From Herpomyces periplanetae (Eukaryota > Ascomycota > Laboulbeniomycetes > Herpomycetales > Herpomycetaceae): 64,000 nt of DNA. The notes beneath the pieces are model-generated. The model had not been told where the DNA came from. It worked only from the letters and a program-made list of their open reading frames with translations, and made no database searches. The stretch covers positions 124,001 to 188,000 of the forward strand of contig WMKJ01000006.1 of NCBI GenBank assembly GCA_009733715.1. The letters are read 5' to 3'. Made by a program: the position numbers and the translations under genes. Below, in pieces: positions 21,530 to 32,404 of the stretch; the stretch's first letter is position 1, and the number at the start of each line of letters is the position of its first letter.

Positions 21530-22621
21530 CTAGATTGGGGTTGATTTTCTGGTGCGTCTTTGTCTTCGCCTTTCGCGCATTTTAAAAATCCAACGATCAA
21601 GTGCTTCTTCACCGGCTTTACGCCAACCACGAGCATCCCGAATTTCGGGATCCCACATTTTTTCGTTAGATTTGGCCCCGGTATTACGATGTCGAGGACG
21701 TTTATGAGGTTTATCACAATTTGACAGGGGTGCACTACCCGTGGGTATCTTTAGTAATTCGTCACGAAATGCATAACGTGCCATAACCCAAAAACCTTGA
21801 ATAGCTTCCCATGAATCGAGAAGGTCGTGTAACACAATGCCCGTGCATCCCTGACGATGAAAAACTTCCGCATTGTCGTACTCACGACCGTGTAATATAT
21901 CAGTCCCTTGACCAACTTCACCGCGTCTCATGTATCGCCACGCTGCACCGAATAATTCTAGTAACCGTGCAGCTGTACCATCGGACATGCGAAGCTTTTC
22001 CAAACGATACCATCGTGCTTTTTGAGCTCTCGTAAACGTCATAGCTTTACGATCCGTACTAACGTTAACGCCAATCAATGGTGGAGGATTATTCGACCAA
22101 TGAATTCCATCGTCATCGTTCTCAACTGTATGCTCGCGAAGCGGACTAACGTTAAAGTTAACTCGACCAATCCAGTCAAAGTCATCTGGTAAAGGATGCG
22201 GAAATTCCGGTTCGATAACGTCGAGTAACCGATTCTTTAACGTTTCAAAGTGTTCTTGCATAATTAAACGTAGTGTACTCAATTCTACAACTGTCGCACT
22301 GAAAAACCCCATTGTCGCATTTAAGTTACCCTTTAACTTATCATTGTACTGTGGCATCCACAGAGCGCACTGTTTGCCCAGATATGCCGTTTCACTTTCG
22401 TTCACTGCTCTGATTACCCGCGTAGGTTGAGCGACCGTTTCGCTAGACGTAGTCCCACATATGCCATTAAGTGTACTTGTTGTAGTCGCCGTTAACGTTA
22501 TGGTAACTGTTACCGTTGTGTCCGTTGAATTAACCTTGACATTATCCGATACAACCCTCCATGCTGCTATAAAAATTATACCGTAAAATATGCTATTGTT
22601 GTGAAACCAAAGATTCAGCAC
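21530..22621 (-). CDS. Conserved-looking protein of unknown function (5' end unresolved)
   Basis: A 363-codon open frame without an ATG near its 5' end; the first in-frame methionine is about 88 codons in. The real start must therefore lie in an upstream exon. A candidate donor (TTG|GTACGT) follows an ATG near 22733, and acceptors lie within the open frame. The well-formed part includes MGFFSATVVELSTLRLIMQ, PEFPHPLPDDFDWIGRVNFN, AQKARWYRLEKLRMSDGTAA and a highly basic C-terminus (MRERRRQRRTRKS) resembling a nuclear signal. Tryptophan content is high. No domain is recognised. It is divergent from nothing nearby; ASN1 upstream is transcribed in the same direction. Confidence 0.65.
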   Translation of the reverse strand: MLNLWFHNNSIFYGIIFIAAWRVVSDNVKVNSTDTTVTVTITLTATTTSTLNGICGTTSSETVAQPTRVIRAVNESETAYLGKQCALWMPQYNDKLKGNLNATMGFFSATVVELSTLRLIMQEHFETLKNRLLDVIEPEFPHPLPDDFDWIGRVNFNVSPLREHTVENDDDGIHWSNNPPPLIGVNVSTDRKAMTFTRAQKARWYRLEKLRMSDGTAARLLELFGAAWRYMRRGEVGQGTDILHGREYDNAEVFHRQGCTGIVLHDLLDSWEAIQGFWVMARYAFRDELLKIPTGSAPLSNCDKPHKRPRHRNTGAKSNEKMWDPEIRDARGWRKAGEEALDRWIFKMRERRRQRRTRKSTPI

Positions 22622-23140
22622 ACACGTACACTATTCTTTAGGCATATACTATTTTGATAACCCACCTAATATTCATTCTGTTCCACTAAATATATCCTGA
22701 ACAATTGATCCATTACGTACCAATTTCATGAACATATGCTGTAAAAATATATATTTATTCTTCACTTTTCCCCCTTGCGTTCGATCAACTGTCATTGTTT
22801 ACACTATACACGGATGACATGAAGCGTAAACAATGACGTCAGTGCAAGGAAGGGAAGCCGAGCACGGTCGGACGCTCCTGCGGCTAACGGTCACCATTCA
22901 CGAACAACTATAAGAATAAAGGGGGAGGAGGAGCTACTCATTTACACGTGATTGTTTAATATTATCCAAATTTGTCTATGGACAGAGGCGTGAAGAACCA
23001 GGAGACATGTGGCTGAATACATGAACACGTGACTCTAGTCGAACAACAAAACGCGAAAATTTTGCGGGAAAATTGCCAATTTCAATTATACCAAAAGATA
23101 GAAACGCACTTCGACATTAAATGACTTTTTCAGTATCAAG
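22622..23140. other. Promoter region of the unknown minus-strand gene
   Basis: Holds a 12-bp perfect inverted repeat with forkhead-type cores and an overlapping TGACGTCA (22791-22841), plus CACGTG boxes at 22945-22950 and 23026-23031. ASN1 ends just beyond on the same strand. Confidence 0.6.
22791..22841. promoter_or_regulatory. 12-bp inverted repeat with forkhead cores and a TGACGTCA site
   Basis: GTCATTGTTTAC at 22791-22802 is repeated in inverse as GTAAACAATGAC at 22826-22837, with a 23-bp spacer. Each arm holds a forkhead-type TGTTTAC/GTAAACA core. The right arm runs into the perfect CRE/ATF palindrome TGACGTCA at 22834-22841. Located upstream of the unknown minus-strand gene. Confidence 0.75.
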
Positions 23141-25597
23141 TTAATTAACTTGCTCGTACTTACGTTTATGAATGGCCGCAGCACTAAAATTGATGACGGT
23201 TAACCGTTAATCATGGGTACAGAACTCAATACTGCATTGTTAACTTACCGTCCACTTGGATCAAGATTATCCTGCCAACGTGGTGTCCATCGTTGTACAG
23301 TGAGTGCGCAATGAGTGGGGAATAATTCATCAAACATCTTACGATACCAGTAAGCTTCTTTTGTGCTTGGAATATCATTTTCCCATTCTTCAGGTGGATT
23401 CTTCATATCTTCATCGGATACGGTTTTATCGGCATAATCACGAAGTGCATCGATCCATGAGTATCCAACTCCATCACTAAATTGCTCTTTTTGCCTCCAT
23501 AAAATATCTTCTGGTAAATAGGGTTTAATTTCGGGTTCATCAGATGTATCGAATGCTTTGCGAAGAATATACTTTTCGATACGGTCTGGTTTTATCATCT
23601 TTAAGGATGGATCGATGTTCATAGCCACATCGAGAAACTGTTGAAACATTCACGTAAAATTAAACAGGGAAAATGCGAAACCATGATAAGCTTAACTTAC
23701 TTGTTTATCCAAAAATGGAACTCTTAACTCGATACCCCATGCCGATGTGCTCTTATTCGCGCGCAAGCAATCGGCCAAGTGCAAGTTACGAATTCGGCTG
23801 ACGCATTCAGCATGGAATTCTGCTGCATTAGGAGCATTGGCAAAGTAAAGGTAACCACCAAAGATTTCGTCAGATCCTTCTCCTGAAAGAACCATTTTAA
23901 AACCCATAGCTTTTATTTTCCGCGATAGTAAGAACATGGGAGTGGATGCGCGAATCGTCGTTACATCATAAGTTTCAAGATGATATATTACATCGGATAA
24001 GGCATTCAAACCTTCTTCGATAGTGAATGTTAACGTATGATGTTCGGTACCCAAGAAATCCGCAACCTTTTTAGCAGCAATGGAATCCGGGGCATCGGGT
24101 AATCCAATAGAGAATGAGTGTAACTTTGACGAATTGCTGCGCGTATTAACAAATTGGCTGTTTTCATCATCAATACCTACTAGACCATCTTCAGTTTCAT
24201 TATTCATTTTGTTAACTTTTGTTAACTCTCTATGAGCAATTGATGCAATTAACCCGGAATCCAGGCCCCCGGAAAGTAAAACACCGAAGGGAACCTCCGC
24301 CATTAAACGTTTCCGTACGGCAGCTTCAAGTGTTGTCCTTATAAGTTTATAATCAACTGGATTGGCAGGAACCACGGTGGGGTTCATGAGCCAATCTGGA
24401 GAATAATACCGGGTCATCTCACCCGTATCTGAGTCGAATACATTGCCAGGCGGAAAAGTGGTTATGCTATCACATACGGGATATAATGCTTTAAGTTCAC
24501 TCGCAAAGTAAATTGTAGCGGGTGATTTGCTTGAACGTCCGATATAAAAGCTTGTAATTCCAATGGGATCACGAGCGGCGATGATTCGATCTCGTGATTT
24601 GTCGTAGAGGACAAGAGAGAACATTCCGTCTAGGTACCGGGGCATATCGATATCATATTGCATGTACTGGTAGTATTGTAGGGTTAAAGAGTTGATTTTT
24701 CGACCCGTTGGTAAAAGCTAGGAAAGTGAGGCTTACTAGGGGGATAATAACTTCACAGTCTGAGTGGGTCGAGAATTGATAGGGAACAGTTAACGTTTTC
24801 CGAAGAATTCGATGGTTATACACTTCGCCGTTAACGGCCAAAGCAAGGTTAGAATCATTGCTCACAATGGGCTGTGAGCCGGAGTCTATATAAAAGGGAA
24901 TAAGGCTAAGGTAAGTACTATGAAATACAGAGAATTGTTGGACAAGCTTACCGACACCGACAACGCATAACCTTTCGTGAACCAAGACTGTGGGAGGAGA
25001 AATGTTGTGGTGGGTTAGATTGGGCTAGCAGGTGAAGGATAATTAGGGTAGAATAAGCCTAGGGAGTCAATCATACTAGTATCATTGCTGAGCCAGCTAC
25101 CGCCTGATGTTTTCCGAGATAATCAGTATGACATGTAACGGGGATAAAGAATGTATAGGGGTGTGGTGAAGGATGGTTTCACAAATTAACGTACTCCAGT
25201 CAGGACCTCGATGTCGTAAACTATAATCACACATATTCACAGGATTATTAGTGATATGTATGAATTGACATTGGAAGAAATCATGGGAAAGTAAGAATTT
25301 CAATTTAATTAAAAGTACTTACGTTTTACCGAGTTTCAATGCTTGACATTTGAAGGATTGGATGTCAGGATGCCTGGCAATGATAGTGTGAGTAGGTACT
25401 TTTGCGAATCAATCTCATGTGAGCAGCTGGGTATGACTGAGTGTAGTTATATGTGTGAAATCATGTGAAAGTAAACGAATGAACTGAAGCGTAGCTGTAA
25501 AGTTTACAGAGTAGTGAATCGTACAAAGAATGGGATATGAAGGAGAATGTAAATATGAACTATTAATTTACCTAAAGCAAGCAAAGACTCCGCACAT
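23141..25597 (-). CDS. ASN1: Asparagine synthetase (glutamine-hydrolysing)
   Basis: Converts aspartate and glutamine to asparagine with ATP. Eight exons on the minus strand: 25572-25597, 25323-25373, 25195-25220, 24952-24987, 24737-24885, 23701-24666, 23249-23637 and 23141-23183. They sum to 1,686 nt (561 aa; about 572 in yeast). Residues MCG place the nucleophilic Cys2 correctly. [36 protein letters not shown] and VNGEVYNH follow. The ATP-pyrophosphatase loop [10 protein letters not shown] is near 225, then [20 protein letters not shown] and [14 protein letters not shown]. The C-terminus is [18 protein letters not shown]. The donor of exon 3 is uncertain: GTACGT at 25194 gives a protein missing about ten residues of the loop after RGPDW, and an alternative GTGAAA donor would add four. 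All other junctions are firm. Confidence 0.94.
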
Positions 25598-26435
25598 GAT
25601 AAATGGGATGCCCAATCTATGAAAATTGCGTATACAAAGTAGAAAATCGATAGGGAAAAATACGAGATTGTGGAGTATAATCAAACTTAGAAGGGTATAT
25701 TGTAAGAAGGGTGGACTGAAAGTAGAAGAAGGGAAAATCTGGTGAATTTAAAGAATGCTCTTAAGTCTGGCTTTTATCAGGACGGGAGTGCGTGCGTGAG
25801 TGCGTTGGAGCGAAAGGGAAAAACCTAGATCCGATACGCTTTAGCGGAGAATCCGCTCCAAAAGTTTGTCCGACACTTACATCCTCCCGATCCCAATCCC
25901 GATCCCCTGCCCAAACCGCATTTCCCGGCCGAACACGGGTCTATGCCTTTACCGATCACGTGTGTTCCTCGTAGGGGGAGCCGGGAGCGTTGGGGAGTCT
26001 CCGTAGGGAAAATGGTTGGCCAATTCAGCTGTTTGCAGTCGTATAGTTGTTGACAATACTGAGTTTTCTCTTTCGAATTAACATTTAAATTCAGTACCCT
26101 TTCCATATTCCTCGTATTACATACCCCAATACAGTATAGATTCAGTGCAACTAGGTCGACCACGAAAATTAATGACCAAGGAACATTGTACTCATATACC
26201 AATGTCTACGTTAACCCCCAGCGTACAAATCTTGCTAACATTTATTAAATTCGGGCAGTTTGTTTGCCTTCATCAAAGCGACCAATCAATTAATACATTC
26301 CGAAAGTCAACGTAACTCGACTGGCACTTGCTTCTTCATAGAGTTACGCAATGTCCAATGTTACCACTATTACACACACCAAATTATGACGTATTGCTGT
26401 GTATATTAAACAATATTCATGTAGTATAGGTAACA
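25598..26435. other. ASN1 upstream region
   Basis: 838 bp between ASN1 (minus, start 25597) and the 3' end of MPC2. The 25790-26000 part is locally GC-rich and contains a CGG-N5-CCG zinc-cluster-type palindrome (25845-25855) and a CACGTG box at 25957-25962. Open frames on both strands across this GC-rich patch show no conserved features. Confidence 0.55.
25843..25857. promoter_or_regulatory. CGG-N5-CCG palindrome upstream of ASN1
   Basis: AGCGGAGAATCCGCT is a perfect 6-bp inverted repeat around GAA, giving CGG-AGAAT-CCG. Inverted CGG triplets with a fixed spacer are the usual target form of Zn2Cys6 dimers. It lies about 250 bp before the ASN1 start. Confidence 0.5.
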
Positions 26436-27180
26436 TTAATTCTCTACACTTTTTTTCTTTCTTTCATGCACAAAAATTCGCCCAACTTGAATCGCTCCCA
26501 CACAAAACAGGAAAAAGTTTACCGCAGCTAGACTATATAACAGTATAAGCTTCGTTTCGTTTTACCAAAATACGCTTACTCGCTCATGCACTTACAGCAT
26601 ATTTTTCGGCTTTATAACAAAGCACCACCGACACCAAATAGCCCCTGTAGCCAGTAAGGCCAAATTCTGCGAAAGTGACAGAGATTCCACAGGCCTCGTA
26701 ATATCAGATATACCTGCCAAAACCAATGCCCACTACAATCATTCATCATACATATCCCTAAGTATTTTGCTACCTCCTCATCTTTATCATTTCACCACAA
26801 TAACATGTACATACTTTCATAACAGGTGCCCTATTCAATAATATTTCGTAAATTAGTCACCGCACCTCCTCAAATTTACTACTGCGCATCTTCATCCGTA
26901 TATTAACTTACCAAAAATGAACCGTTCGTGGTCCAATAGGCCCAAAAAACCATGAAGAAAATTTTGACGATTGCGAAGATGGTGTAGAAACCGATTGTCC
27001 CCTCAATTTTGACGTATTAAACATACGTACACAATTCCGAAATAATAAAGAACGTGAAACCTTCTGTGTAGTTGATAAACTAGTAAATCGCGTTGGCGAT
27101 AACAGCACATTTGATTTCACACCATAAATTTTCAATTGTGGACTTGTCCGAAAAACCCTTCCTCTAATTATAGAATACAT
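26436..27180 (-). CDS. MPC2: Mitochondrial pyruvate carrier subunit (MPC2/MPC3 type)
   Basis: Subunit of the inner-membrane heterodimer that imports pyruvate. Four exons on the minus strand: 26912-27180, 26815-26830, 26596-26732 and 26436-26532. They sum to 519 nt (172 aa). Exon 1 holds a long basic presequence (MYSIIRGRVFRTSPQL...) and FGPIGPRTVHFW. Exon 2 is a 16-nt microexon, which restores the family's HFWAPxxKW as HFWAPVMKW. Exon 3 gives ALVLAGISDITRPVESLSLS and the ATGAIWCRWCFVIKPKN signature. Exon 4 closes with LAAVNFFLFCVGAIQVGRI and a basic tail. All phases agree. The presequence is longer than in yeast Mpc2, closer to Mpc3-like and metazoan forms. A CACGTG box lies about 135 bp upstream. 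Confidence 0.94.
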
Positions 27181-29525
27181 TTTCTTTGACTAACTAAACA
27201 AATCAATGCTGTCCAAATATTTTCGTAGCAATTTTCCATCCAGCTCTTTATCCCTCCGCGCCCCTCCACCCTCCTTCGCCTGCGCCACTCCAATCATATG
27301 ATCTACCCATCTTGTCACGTGAGCACCACCCACTTCGTGTTTGGCGAAGTGAAAAGGCGGAATTTTCGTGTTCACGATGCTGGTTGAGTTTATGAATCTA
27401 TGTCGTTAAATTGATGATTTTACACATGATTTTACAATCCATCAAGCGCATACTTCAAAAGGAATGTTGAATATTTATTTTCTTTCTGGATATGGGCAGA
27501 AATTTACTCCCATTAATTTTGAAATGTTAATTCATGGGTAAATCTCCTACAATCTAGGTTTATTAAAAATTCCCCCCCAAAAATACGTATGTTCATTAAG
27601 TGAATGATTAAATTACGCATGCAAGCATGTATGCTACTCATGCATGCGTTTCGATGATGTTCATCTTACTTCACTGTGCTATACTCTACTATACCATACA
27701 AACATTCGGGATCACCTAGGCACGTCTACACTACCTATACTTGCCTTACTTCATGTGTAACTTGCCGAATTGCCCATTGAGTACATTCTACAGTTAAATC
27801 AGGTTAAACATACTCTTGTAGAGTATGTTTAACCTAGTAAAGTTTACCCACCACATTACATGGGGTTACTAGCGCCGTCATTATTTGCGGGTATTTTGTC
27901 AACTTTTTACAACCTCTGTTTTTGCTCTTGAATGCTAACATCAACCTGCTGAATATTGCTAGTGTCCATCATTTTTGTTCGTATTTGGGTATGCCCATGT
28001 ATATACAAACTAACTAAATTGGATTATCCAAACACTGCCAATCCTTACGAGTTATACATGACACCAATCTCGACATCAGTTTAGTTCACAATTTTTACCC
28101 CGTAATTTCCGCTAGTCAAGGGATTGATTGCTATACACAATATTCCGTCTCGATCACCAAAATGAAACACACTCACATTAATTTACATACCTATTAACAT
28201 GCTCGTCAGACGCAATACCTTCGCAATATTCTAACGTCAAAAACTTGCATTAACTACCTTACACTAGACAACGCCTTACTCTTATGAACATATTTTTCCC
28301 AGCGCAGTACACTGGTATCGGCAGAAAATGTTAACGCATCCGAAAATCGATTTACCCTCTAATTTCGAGCGGGATTAACCGCTACTTTCCCCATGTGTGT
28401 ATAAACTTTTACCTTTACATACATCATCTTACACTCCTAAAAAACTAATACCCAAATGGATCAGTGGGTAGGGTAAACATCATTGATGTCAACATGGTAA
28501 AACTTCTGATAATTCATGCCCTTAATTCATCTCAAAGGCTAAGCAGTTAGGTTAGTGGTTTGCGAATATAGAATCTATTTGGCTTTTTATGAACCTTTGG
28601 ACAATGGTAATTACGAAATACCGGCCAATTTGGATTCCTTCGTGAAGATTAACCAGCATTTAAGGAACTGGGTCTTGCTTTGCGGTAAGAATCCTTGTCC
28701 CAATTGGAACATATTATTCGTATTTACCAAACTGCTTGCTCATAAAGTTGATGGACACTTGTGTGTCGGCTCTAGAACTGGACTATGCCTGATTAAGTGT
28801 ATACTAAACCGAACAGCACTAAAACAGTGATGGGCTGGAGAACTTTTGGGGTGATTAGGGATAAGTGGATGGCTTTTCTACAATATCATTTCCCGTTTGA
28901 TGATTGGATCGGATACCAGTGGTTCAAATTGAATTAATCATGATGCGCATATAATGTTTCGATTAAGGTCCTTCACTCTTTCATTGGAACGTCTTAATCT
29001 TCACTAGACAGGCATATCCCCGCTTTTGCAGATTGACGCCATCTGTAGTCTATTTCGTGCGATTGCATCAACTGTCGCAACACCCACGTTGAATTTTTAT
29101 CGAATAGCTGTGGAACTCTATTTGAAGTTGTCTCTCTATCAATATCTCATATGCACGCCCTATTTCATCCTTCGATCTCCCACACGAACTTTCATCTTTT
29201 TTCACTCCTTTAGCCCTGGTAAATACTTGAGACATCCCGACCAAGTACGCTTAAGAACCCCAGGGCATCTATGCTGTTGACTAGTTAAATCTTAGCTTCT
29301 TCAACCATCTACATTAGGCTTATGTTACACTTCATCTTTTACTTCTTTATTATGACGAACTGCACATTGGTAACATTGACTCCATCTTAACTTTGTCCAA
29401 CGTGTCGTTGTAACGTACTCGTTCCTGTTTTCTTCAGCTCCAGCATTGGTCATTCGATTGCATTGTTCATTGCCTCGTCTTTGTCGTGACTCTTCACCAT
29501 TTGTCTTGTCCTATTGACAATTTAC
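27181..29525. other. 2.3-kb intergenic stretch with hairpins
   Basis: Between divergent MPC2 and the sulfate permease. It holds a CACGTG box (27316-27321), a 9-bp inverted repeat (27615-27652), a 16-bp perfect hairpin (27801-27835) and open frames at 27190-27375 (minus) and 28555-28830 (plus), neither starting with ATG and neither recognised. The last part before 29526 is probably the SUL 5'UTR and promoter. Confidence 0.5.
27801..27835. repeat. Perfect 16-bp inverted repeat with 3-nt loop
   Basis: AGGTTAAACATACTCT, a TGT loop, then AGAGTATGTTTAACCT. The two arms are exact reverse complements, a hairpin far more perfect than expected by chance. No terminal duplication or transposase is seen nearby. 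Confidence 0.9.
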
Positions 29526-32137
29526 ATGGATATTATGTCTCGATTGTCGTCAAGCTCGTTACCTTCGCTGGCGCACTCTTCCGACTCTCTTCCCGTTAAT
29601 GACCGCAATTATGCTCCTCCCGAGTACGAATCTGAATTATACGCAGATGTATACCTAGAGTCTCTGCCATCACTTTCACAATCGTTACGCACTTTAATTC
29701 CATCTGGACGAGATGTTTGGAATTATATTTCCGGGTTATTCGCTTTTTTACACTGGATTGGTCGATATAACATGCAATGGTTTGCCGGTGACTTCGTTGC
29801 AGGTAAGTTAAACTGTATAAGGTGTAATACACGATGCATTACAGTCAATTTTTTTCATGAAAATATATCCAATATCTAGATCGTCTCCGATTGACTCACA
29901 TTATCTCCCTTTTAGGTGCTACTGTTGGTGCAGTTGTTGTCCCACAGTGTATGGCTTATGCTCATCTTGCTCATCTTCCTCCAGAGTTTGGTCTCTACTC
30001 TTCGTTCGTTGGTGTTCTAATTTACTGGTTCTTCGCTACGTCCAAAGACATTACCATCGGCCCCGTAGCTGTTTTATCCATCCTAACTGGTAATCTTGTT
30101 CAACATGCTCAAACAAAACTACCCGATTATGCTCCATTCATTATTGCGACAACTGCCGCTTTCCTTAGCGGCATAATAATCCTAGCTCTCGGTCTTCTTC
30201 GGCTCGGTTGGCTAGTTGAATTTATTTCACTTCCTGCAACGTCAGCTTTCATGACTGGTTCTGCCGTCACTATAGCTATTAACCAATTATCTCCACTTCT
30301 TGGTATTAAACGGTCTGGTCGAACTCATGAATCGGCTCTTTTTATGCTTATTTCACTATTTCGGAATATTAAAACTGCTCGAATTGATGCTGCTATCGGT
30401 GTCTCCACGTTAGTTTTGCTCTACGGAATTCGTTTTGCTTGCGGTGCACTCGGTAGCCGCTTTCCTCGCCATTCTAAACTTTTCTTTTTCTTATCAACAC
30501 TACGAACCGTTTTCGCTATAGGTCTATTTACTCTTGTAGGATGGCTCGTCAATCGGAATCGTCATGGCCATCCACTATTTCGGATTGTTGGTCATGTTCC
30601 ATCGGGATTTCGACACATTGCTGTGCCTACTTTAAACTCGGAACTCATATCGGCCATTTCCCCTAATCTTACGGTTACTGTTATCGTAGCTCTCATTGAA
30701 CACATCTCGATTGCCAAATCTTTCGGAAGACTTAACAAATATCGAATTGATCCTAGTCAGGAACTTGTTGCCATTGGAATGACCAATTTTTTGGGCGCAT
30801 TTCTCGGGGGCTTTGCTGCAACCGGATCATTTAGTCGAACGGCTATTAAAAGCAAAGCAGGTGTTCGTACACCTTTCGCGGGAGTGATTACCGCGATTAT
30901 TGTTCTACTGGCTATCTACGTTCTTGCATCTGTCTTTTTTTACATTCCGTCTGCATCATTGGCAGGCGTTATTATACATGCTATTGGGGATGTTATTACC
31001 AATCCACGTACTATTAGAAGTTACTGGCGTATATCACCCTTGGACTTTATCATCTTTGTTTTCGGTGTTATTGTTTCACTTGTTACGAGTATTGAAAATG
31101 GAATATATGCGACAGTAATATCGTCTGTTGCGCATCTTCTTTTTCGGGTATCACAAGCTCGTGGGCATTTTCTAGGATGTGTTGAAGTTCAACCTGTTAC
31201 TGTGGATGGATTTCTTCCTGATGGTAAGGTCAGGCTTAAACAACGGTTTGCACCAAGAACGATGGAAGTGTCACATCAAATCTATTTACCGTTTAATCAC
31301 TCTGATAACACAAATCCTCAAGTACTTGTCAATACTGTTTACCCCGGGGTTTACATTTACCAGTTTACCGAAGGATTTATCTATGCAAATGCGAGTCGAC
31401 ACCTTGAAAATATGTTTCAAGGTATTCAACGAGAAACTCGTGCTTCTCAAGAGCCTTGTTTGAAACGTCAAGGAGATCGTCTGTGGAACAGTTATTATCA
31501 GGATAAACAACTCAATTCAAACTCTAGTCCTACAGCTCATGATGAGGAGGCACCTCCTGTAGAAAAGTCAACATTACGAGCTATTATTTTGGATTTTTCA
31601 AGAGTCGGTCACATCGATATGACATCGATTCAAAATTTGGTAGATATGCGTAGTCAAGTTGATTCCTATACGAATCCATCGAAGGTATCATGGCATTTCG
31701 TTAACGTTGGGAATGCTTGGATGAAACGGGCACTACTTGAAGCAGGTTTTGGCTATCCTGATGGGTATAACATGAACAAATTTAATGATGAAGCTATAGT
31801 GAATTGGAAGGGAACTTATTATTCTACATATAACAAATGCGAAGAAAAGTCTCATGCTGAATTATCAGAAAAAATTGATTTTAGAATTATCGGAGAAATC
31901 AATTCACATGAAAATCCCAAGAGTACACCTACCCTGGAAGATAATCCCAGTGATGAAAGTAAAACGGCATCAGAAAATTCCAGGTCGACTCTTAGCAATG
32001 GAAAACTTATCAATTCATCTCACAAATCTACTATCCTGTTGAGAGGAATTAATCTTCCCTGTTTTCACATGGACCTTGAAAGTGCCGTTCATAATGCAAT
32101 TTCAATAGTTCAAGAAGAAGAAATGATGAAATCTTAA
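29526..32137 (+). CDS. Sulfate permease (SulP/SLC26 family, STAS domain)
   Basis: High-affinity type sulfate transporter of the plasma membrane, related to yeast SUL1/SUL2. Two exons, 29526-29802 and 29916-32137, give 832 aa. Residues 1-90 are a cytosolic N-terminus. From residue 92 come the SulP membrane segments, beginning GATVGAVVVPQCMAYAHLA and including SKDITIGPVAVLSILTGNLV, SITKSF-type IEHISIAKSFGRLNKY and GAFLGGFAATGSFSRTAIKS. A STAS domain follows from about residue 510 to 720, with the nucleotide-site region AIILDFSRVGHIDMTSIQN near 648. A stretch of about 100 residues separates its first and later strands. The C-terminal 110 residues are Ser/Asn-rich. The intron donor GTAAGT and acceptor TTTTAG restore AG|GATVGA. 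Confidence 0.95.
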
Positions 32138-32404
32138 ACATTATACACCTCTGTATACCCGTCGTGAAGGTATTTCTATCATCATATGCTTTGATCTGTC
32201 TATCTCTGCAAACTTTTTCACATACAGAGTCACGTGGAAAGATCGATTTGAAGAATTTTCAAAGCGGATTTTGCGGATGTCAAAACGCGTACTCAAAGGT
32301 TTAGTCCATGGCTTGATGAAACCTTGGTTATCTGAGGGGCTGTTGATCAAAGTTTCACGGGAGTAGACTGTGATAGTGAATAACAGGTTTAAACACACAT
32401 CATC

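Noticed and set aside
27190-27375. 61-codon minus frame just upstream of MPC2
   Set aside because: Starts with GTG rather than ATG and shows no family features. It overlaps the CACGTG box and is more likely the MPC2 promoter.
28555-28830. 91-codon plus frame starting with GTG
   Set aside because: No ATG, no clear splice partner and no recognisable motif.
32141-32398. 85-codon minus frame between the permease and BUB2
   Set aside because: No ATG start; fits chance in a short intergenic gap.
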